Assembly (NCBI GenBank): GCA_029983505.1
Contig: JASBZK010000002.1
Span: forward strand, 1 to 64,000
Direction of reading: 5' to 3'
Length of the DNA: 64,000 bases
Source: Porphyromonas sp.
GTDB lineage: Bacteria > Bacteroidota > Bacteroidia > Bacteroidales > Porphyromonadaceae
The notes beneath the pieces were generated by a model that saw only the letters and a program-made list of their open reading frames with translations, was not told the DNA's origin and ran no database searches. How positions within the stretch are numbered: the first letter of the stretch is position 1; the number at the start of each line of letters is the position of its first letter. The position numbers were made by a program, and so were the translations under genes. Shown piece after piece: positions 59,914 through 64,000 of this stretch.

Positions 59914-60453
59914 ATGAAAACATTAGTCGTCGTAGGACACCCGGACCTTGGCAAATCACTCGTCAATAGAGCATGGAGAGAGACTGCCATCGCACTTCCC
60001 GATGAAGAAGTACTCGTCCATACACTTGCCGACACCGTCAGTCGCGGTCTTTTTGATGTCGCCGAAGAGCAAAGGTTGCTGATGGCGGCAGACCGCCTTA
60101 TCCTGCAATTTCCGCTCTGGTGGTATATGCCGCCCGCCGTACTTAAGAAGTGGATGGACACCGTCTGGACGGAAGGATTTGCCTACGGAGAAGGCGGAGA
60201 CAAGCTGCGGCACTTGCGGATCGATGTCGCAGTCTCGTGTGGCGCACCCGAGGTCGCATTCTCGGGGACTTCGCTAAAGACGTACCTCTCCTATATCCCC
60301 GGCTCCATCGACTTCATACAGGCGACGAAGGGCGAACTCTTCGCGCTTTACGACGCGGACAACATCGCCCGCAATCACCCCGAAGCACTCGCCAAAAGCT
60401 GCGACGACTACGAAGCCTTTGTCCTCGGGACACTCCACGGCACACAACTTTGA
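59914..60453 (+). CDS. NAD(P)H oxidoreductase, flavodoxin-2 fold (179 aa)
   Basis: MKTLVVVGHPDLGKSLVNRAW opens a Flavodoxin_2-type domain. LILQFPLWWYMPPAVLKKWMDTVWTEGFAYGEGG is the typical FMN/FAD and substrate pocket of MdaB/KefF/NQO-like quinone reductases, and FSGTSLKTYL fits the later part. It would reduce quinones or similar acceptors with NAD(P)H in the cytosol. Start at 59914 follows the promoter. The next gene begins 22 nt after its stop and is probably co-transcribed. Confidence 0.85.
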   Translation: MKTLVVVGHPDLGKSLVNRAWRETAIALPDEEVLVHTLADTVSRGLFDVAEEQRLLMAADRLILQFPLWWYMPPAVLKKWMDTVWTEGFAYGEGGDKLRHLRIDVAVSCGAPEVAFSGTSLKTYLSYIPGSIDFIQATKGELFALYDADNIARNHPEALAKSCDDYEAFVLGTLHGTQL

Positions 60454-60475
60454 CTCACGAAATAACAAGACTTTT

Positions 60476-61390
60476 ATGCTAAAACTCCACATCTCTGACG
60501 AGACAAGCACACTCAAAAGCGTCATCGTGGGCGTCGGCGACCAAAACGGCCCCGTCCCTACCCTCGAAGAAGCTTACGACGCCAAGACGTACCACACCCT
60601 CATCCATAACGAATATCCCTCCGACGAAGCCCTTGACCGCGAAGTGGAAGGGCTCGCCAAAGTCATCGAACGGGAAGGCGTACAGGTGCTCAGACCCCGG
60701 CGCATACCCGGCGTAAACCAGATATTTGCCCGCGACGTCTCTTTCGTCATCGAAGACAAGATGATACGCGCAAACATCATCCCCGACCGTGAGGTCGAAA
60801 TGAAAGCCTATGACGACATCATTGCAGAAATAGACCCCTCCAAAGTCATCACCCCGCCCGAGCACGTACACATCGAGGGCGGAGACGTGGTCGTCGTCAG
60901 GGACAAGATATTCCTCGGGATGTACCTGTCACCGGACTACAGCGAGTACACTATGGCACGCACGAATAAGTACGCCATAGGGTTTCTGAAAGACCTCTTC
61001 CCCGACAAAGAAATCATACCCCTCGAGCTCATCAAACACGACACAGACCCCTACACCGGTGTGCTTCACCTCGACTGCGCGTTCCAACCCGTGGGCACGG
61101 ACAAGTGCATCCTTTTCCCCGGGGGATTCCGTCACACGGAAGACTGGGAGTTCCTGATGAACTTCTACGGCGTAGAGAACTGCTGCATCATTGATCGCGA
61201 AGAGCTCTTCGATATGAACCCCAATATATTCAGTCTTTCGCCCAAGAAGGTCATCATTGACGAGACCTTTACCCGGCTCCGGGGTTGGCTTGAGCGGCGT
61301 GGGATGGAGTGTGTCACCGTCCCCTACCGCCAAGTCAGCAAGTTGGGCGGTCTCCTTCGATGCACCACCCAACCTCTATACAGGGAGTAA
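60476..61390 (+). CDS. Amidinotransferase/arginine-deiminase-fold hydrolase (304 aa)
   Basis: The start at 60476 (MLKLHISDETSTLKSVIVGVG) begins at the first strand of the fold; the longer frame overlaps the previous gene. The pentein-fold signs are QIFARDVSFVI, HVHIEGGDVVVV (Glu-Gly-Gly-Asp), GVLHLDCAFQPVG (catalytic His and Asp) and LLRCTTQPL near the end (catalytic Cys). Enzymes of this fold split guanidino compounds such as arginine, citrulline-type or methylated arginine. The exact substrate is not resolved. It is not the peptidyl-arginine deiminase of P. gingivalis, which belongs to another branch. fkp starts at the very next base. Confidence 0.72.
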   Translation: MLKLHISDETSTLKSVIVGVGDQNGPVPTLEEAYDAKTYHTLIHNEYPSDEALDREVEGLAKVIEREGVQVLRPRRIPGVNQIFARDVSFVIEDKMIRANIIPDREVEMKAYDDIIAEIDPSKVITPPEHVHIEGGDVVVVRDKIFLGMYLSPDYSEYTMARTNKYAIGFLKDLFPDKEIIPLELIKHDTDPYTGVLHLDCAFQPVGTDKCILFPGGFRHTEDWEFLMNFYGVENCCIIDREELFDMNPNIFSLSPKKVIIDETFTRLRGWLERRGMECVTVPYRQVSKLGGLLRCTTQPLYRE

Positions 61391-64000
61391 ATGAAATTAT
61401 ACGTCAGTGTTCCGGAAGGGGTAGAAGGGTACTTTCGCTCACTTTACCCCGACGAAGACATCATCCTCGGTCACGATCCGGAGGGAAAAAGAGTCGGCAG
61501 CGGAGGCGCCGTCAAATATCTCCTCCGGGATCGAGAGCCGGGTGAGAAGAGCATCGTCATCAATGCCGGGGGTGAAGCCCGGCGCCTACCAGCCTACAAC
61601 GGCTACGGTAAGGTCTTAATGCCAATGCCCGTGGCCAAGTGGAGCCGCGGTCAGCAGATCTCTCAGCGTCTCTTTGATCTACAGAGGGATTACCTTGAGC
61701 GTTTGGCGGGAAAGTCTCCGGGAGAAATTGCCGCCGTGGTCGCAAGCGGAGATGTCCTTATCACCCTGCCGCAGGTTCTGCCCCCATTACCCGAGGCGGA
61801 CATCATACTCGTAGGGCTATGGGCAGATGCCCGGACGATGGGCAAGCACGGGGTCTTCCTATGCGACCCCGACGACCCGAGGTACTACGAAGGAATGGTC
61901 CAGAAACCGACCTCAGCCGAGCTCGACAAATTGGGTAAGAATTACCTCACCCTCCTTGACTCCGGCACTTGGCTCTTGTCCCGGAAAGCACTCGGGTATC
62001 TCGAGACTTTTGCCGACCCCGTGGACTTGTACACGGACCTCACCCCGTTTCCGGATGACCTGAAGGTGTCCGTCTATCCGATTGAAGAGGGCGAATTTTT
62101 TCACTTCGGCAGCACACAAGACCTGATAGAGAGCACGGTGCGGTACCAGAATAGGTATCGGAATCAACGCCGGCTGCTGTCCAAGAGGTGGAAGCTGCAC
62201 TCCAAAATGTTTGTCCAAAACGCGCTCCTCGGGGAGAAGCTCTCGGATGAAGCGCACTCGGACATTTGGATCGAAAACAGCCACATTCCCCGTTCGTGGA
62301 CCCTCTCCCGCCGGCATATCCTGACCGGCATACCCAAGAACGACCTCACCATTACCCTACCAGAAGGCATCTGCCTTGACGCAGTACCGCTCAAAGACGG
62401 CAGGGGCTGGGCGCTAAAAATATACCGCTACGAAGATACGTTCAAAGACGGGATGTTCTTTGGGCGAAAAGTCGACGGAGATCTCTACGACGCTCCGCTT
62501 TTCCCCTTAATGAAGTCGGTTGACGATCTTCCGGCACTCATAGAAAGTACCATAAACGGGACTGCTTGCGGGCAATTCACGCTTCGGGAACTGCCCCGTC
62601 TCACGGACTGGGACGCGGTCGAGCGCCAACGAAAAGCGTTCTACAAAGAGATCCTGAGTCTGATGCAGACCAATTGGGATCGCTCCGTCTTTTACCACTC
62701 AGACCTCCTTGCCATCGGCAAAGACTTCGATGGGACGCCCCTTTCACTACCGGAAGAGACTCCGCTACTCATCAAGATGCAGGATGCCGCATTTCGGGCG
62801 GAACTGGGGATCGAAGATCCGGATAAATCATCCGAGATACTCAGTACTTTTCTAAAGGAAGGGCAGCGGACGAAAGAAGGCGAACCGTATCGAAACATTT
62901 TCTCCGACCAACTGATCTGGTCTCGCTCGCCCGTACGCATCGACCTGGCGGGAGGGTGGACCGACACACCGCCCTACTGTGTTTACGAAGGCGGTACGGT
63001 CGTCAATCTCGCCGTGACGCTCAACGGTCAAGAGCCGATTCAGGTCTACGTCAGACCCAGTGACGACGAGACGATCACGATCAGTTCCATAGACTTAGCC
63101 TCCTCCATCACGATTTCGGACATCGCTTCGCTTCTGGATTACAAAGAGGTGGGGTCTGCATTCTCGATACCTAAGGCTGCACTTATCCTCTGCGGCGTAG
63201 GTCGGGGACGTCTGTACGAAGAGTCTGATGAGGACGCTCAATTTGGTACAGACCAAAAAAGTCGTGAGACACAGACCGAGCTTTCGTCCGGGTACGGGTC
63301 AAAAAGTTTTTCTTGGTCTGACCTAATCGACTCCATAGGAGGAGGCCTCCGGATTACGCTCTTCAGCGCTGTGCCTGCGGGGTCAGGGTTAGGGACGAGT
63401 TCGATACTGGGTGCCACGGTTTTGTCTGCGCTGAGCGAGTACTTCGGGCTTGGGTGGGACAAGACGGATATTTGCCACAAGACGCTCATTTTGGAGCAGA
63501 TGCTCACGACGGGCGGCGGGTGGCAGGATCAGTTTGGAGGCATATTCGAAGGGGCGAAAGTCTTGACGACAGAGAGCGGACCGGGGCAGACCCCTTCGGT
63601 TAGATTTCTGCCGGCTCAGGTCTTCAGCGGCAATGGGTCACAGGTGCTGTACTACACCGGCCTCACAAGGCGCGCCAAAGACATACTCAGCCACATCAAG
63701 GACCGTATGATGCTCAACGACCACCGGACGCTTTCCCTCCTCAGACACATCAAGGCACTCGGCCTCGAGATGAGCGAAGCGATAAGCAAGGCGGACTACG
63801 CCCGCGTGGGCTGCCTGCTCCGCGAATCTTGGGAAGCCAATAAAGCACTCGACCCCGGTACCTCTACGCCCGAGATAGAGGCCATAGCCCGGGACATTGA
63901 CGACCTCGCGCTCGGGTACAAATTACCCGGAGCCGGAGGTGGCGGTTTTATGTACATCCTTGCCAAAGACCCTGCGGCCGCGGGCGTCATCAGAGAGCGC
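61391..64000 (+). CDS. fkp: Bifunctional L-fucokinase/GDP-fucose pyrophosphorylase Fkp, C-terminus outside window
   Basis: The ATG directly follows the stop of the upstream gene. The N-terminal half is the nucleotidyltransferase (GSGGAVKYLL near residue 36, INAGGEARRLPAYNGYGKVLMPMPV). The C-terminal half from about 510 is a GHMP kinase (WSRSPVRIDLAGGWTDTPPY; AVPAGSGLGTSS; GGGWQDQFGG; KLPGAGGGGF). The enzyme salvages L-fucose to GDP-fucose for surface glycans. Repeat array Q lies in frame at 63245-63324 and encodes roughly residues 618-645, between PKAALILCG and GGGLRITLFSAVPAG, a region that appears much shorter in related enzymes as I remember them. The frame stays open to the window edge. 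Confidence 0.9.
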   Translation, partial: MKLYVSVPEGVEGYFRSLYPDEDIILGHDPEGKRVGSGGAVKYLLRDREPGEKSIVINAGGEARRLPAYNGYGKVLMPMPVAKWSRGQQISQRLFDLQRDYLERLAGKSPGEIAAVVASGDVLITLPQVLPPLPEADIILVGLWADARTMGKHGVFLCDPDDPRYYEGMVQKPTSAELDKLGKNYLTLLDSGTWLLSRKALGYLETFADPVDLYTDLTPFPDDLKVSVYPIEEGEFFHFGSTQDLIESTVRYQNRYRNQRRLLSKRWKLHSKMFVQNALLGEKLSDEAHSDIWIENSHIPRSWTLSRRHILTGIPKNDLTITLPEGICLDAVPLKDGRGWALKIYRYEDTFKDGMFFGRKVDGDLYDAPLFPLMKSVDDLPALIESTINGTACGQFTLRELPRLTDWDAVERQRKAFYKEILSLMQTNWDRSVFYHSDLLAIGKDFDGTPLSLPEETPLLIKMQDAAFRAELGIEDPDKSSEILSTFLKEGQRTKEGEPYRNIFSDQLIWSRSPVRIDLAGGWTDTPPYCVYEGGTVVNLAVTLNGQEPIQVYVRPSDDETITISSIDLASSITISDIASLLDYKEVGSAFSIPKAALILCGVGRGRLYEESDEDAQFGTDQKSRETQTELSSGYGSKSFSWSDLIDSIGGGLRITLFSAVPAGSGLGTSSILGATVLSALSEYFGLGWDKTDICHKTLILEQMLTTGGGWQDQFGGIFEGAKVLTTESGPGQTPSVRFLPAQVFSGNGSQVLYYTGLTRRAKDILSHIKDRMMLNDHRTLSLLRHIKALGLEMSEAISKADYARVGCLLRESWEANKALDPGTSTPEIEAIARDIDDLALGYKLPGAGGGGFMYILAKDPAAAGVIRER
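63245..63324. repeat. 23-nt-period array, copy Q, in frame inside fkp
   Basis: Cores GGTACAGACC (63245), GACACAGACC (63268), GGTACGGGTC (63291) and GGTCTGACCT (63315), spacings 23, 23, 24, with the same AAAAAAG and AAAAAGTTTTTC spacers as intergenic copies. It is translated as a Ser/Gln/Thr-rich segment (FGTDQKSRETQTE, then SSGYGSKSFSW) with no stop codon. Confidence 0.92.

Overview
The window reads as chromosomal DNA from a Bacteroidota bacterium of the order Bacteroidales, most like Porphyromonas. The evidence is an Mfa/Fim-type fimbrial operon, two SusC/SusD (RagA/RagB) pairs, Bacteroidales-type promoters (TAnnTTTG boxes), a secreted GH92 mannosidase, an Fkp-type fucose salvage enzyme, and a family of 23-nt-period intergenic arrays that recalls the 23-nt repeat MITE called BrickBuilt in P. 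gingivalis. Base composition looks close to half G+C, so a Porphyromonas relative other than P. gingivalis is likely. The species cannot be fixed from the sequence alone.

Layout. 1-8122 (minus strand): a fimbrial operon, in transcription order DUF3575 protein, DUF3868/OmpA/TPR protein, Mfa1-like major subunit, two FimB/Mfa2-like lipoproteins, and a DUF4906-like tip or accessory lipoprotein cut by the window edge. 8.6-11.1 kb (plus): secreted cyclophilin, YjjG nucleotidase, acyltransferase. 11.2-18.1 kb (minus): thyA-folA-yccF-murI-DEAD helicase as a tightly overlapping run, a ThiL-like kinase, and dnaA. 18.8-22.0 kb (minus): rplM-rpsI and rpsB-tsf with structured leaders. 22.3 kb: tRNA-Cys. 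22.4-24.2 kb: secreted GH3 enzyme. 24.8-29.8 kb: small membrane protein and SusC/SusD pair 1. 30-34.2 kb: asparaginase, MBL hydrolase, a thioredoxin-like protein, and a two-gene LysO exporter. 34.3-38.5 kb: purN, acpP-fabF-rnc, DUF2007, START-like. 38.8-49.6 kb: SusC/SusD pair 2 followed by a PI-PLC, a GH92 alpha-mannosidase and a metallophosphoesterase. 49.7-61.4 kb: trigger factor, ffh, folD, an HD-type c-di-AMP phosphodiesterase, an ECF sigma operon, an HU/SPOR protein, flavodoxin-fold enzymes and an amidinotransferase-fold enzyme. 61.4 kb to the end: a bifunctional fkp, partial.

The most striking signal is a dispersed repeat. At 17 places a short array carries four (once five) copies of an 11-bp near-palindromic core, CGGTCTGTATC or its reverse complement GATACAGACCG, on a 23-nt lattice. 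First and last cores of the four-unit arrays lie 69-70 nt apart. Sixteen copies are in gaps between genes; one of these supplies the purN stop codon. One lies in frame inside the fkp coding sequence and appears to add about 28 residues to the enzyme. Several arrays fold into perfect hairpins, including a 30-bp stem at 24494-24577.

Other leads are: an A20 tract next to the -7 box of the fimbrial promoter (possible spacing-based phase variation); a gene set of SusCD, PI-PLC, alpha-mannosidase and phosphoesterase whose activities match the bonds of a GPI anchor; a frame break at a T6 run between the signal peptide and body of the PI-PLC; and a series of GC-rich hairpins between the major fimbrial subunit and its anchor gene.
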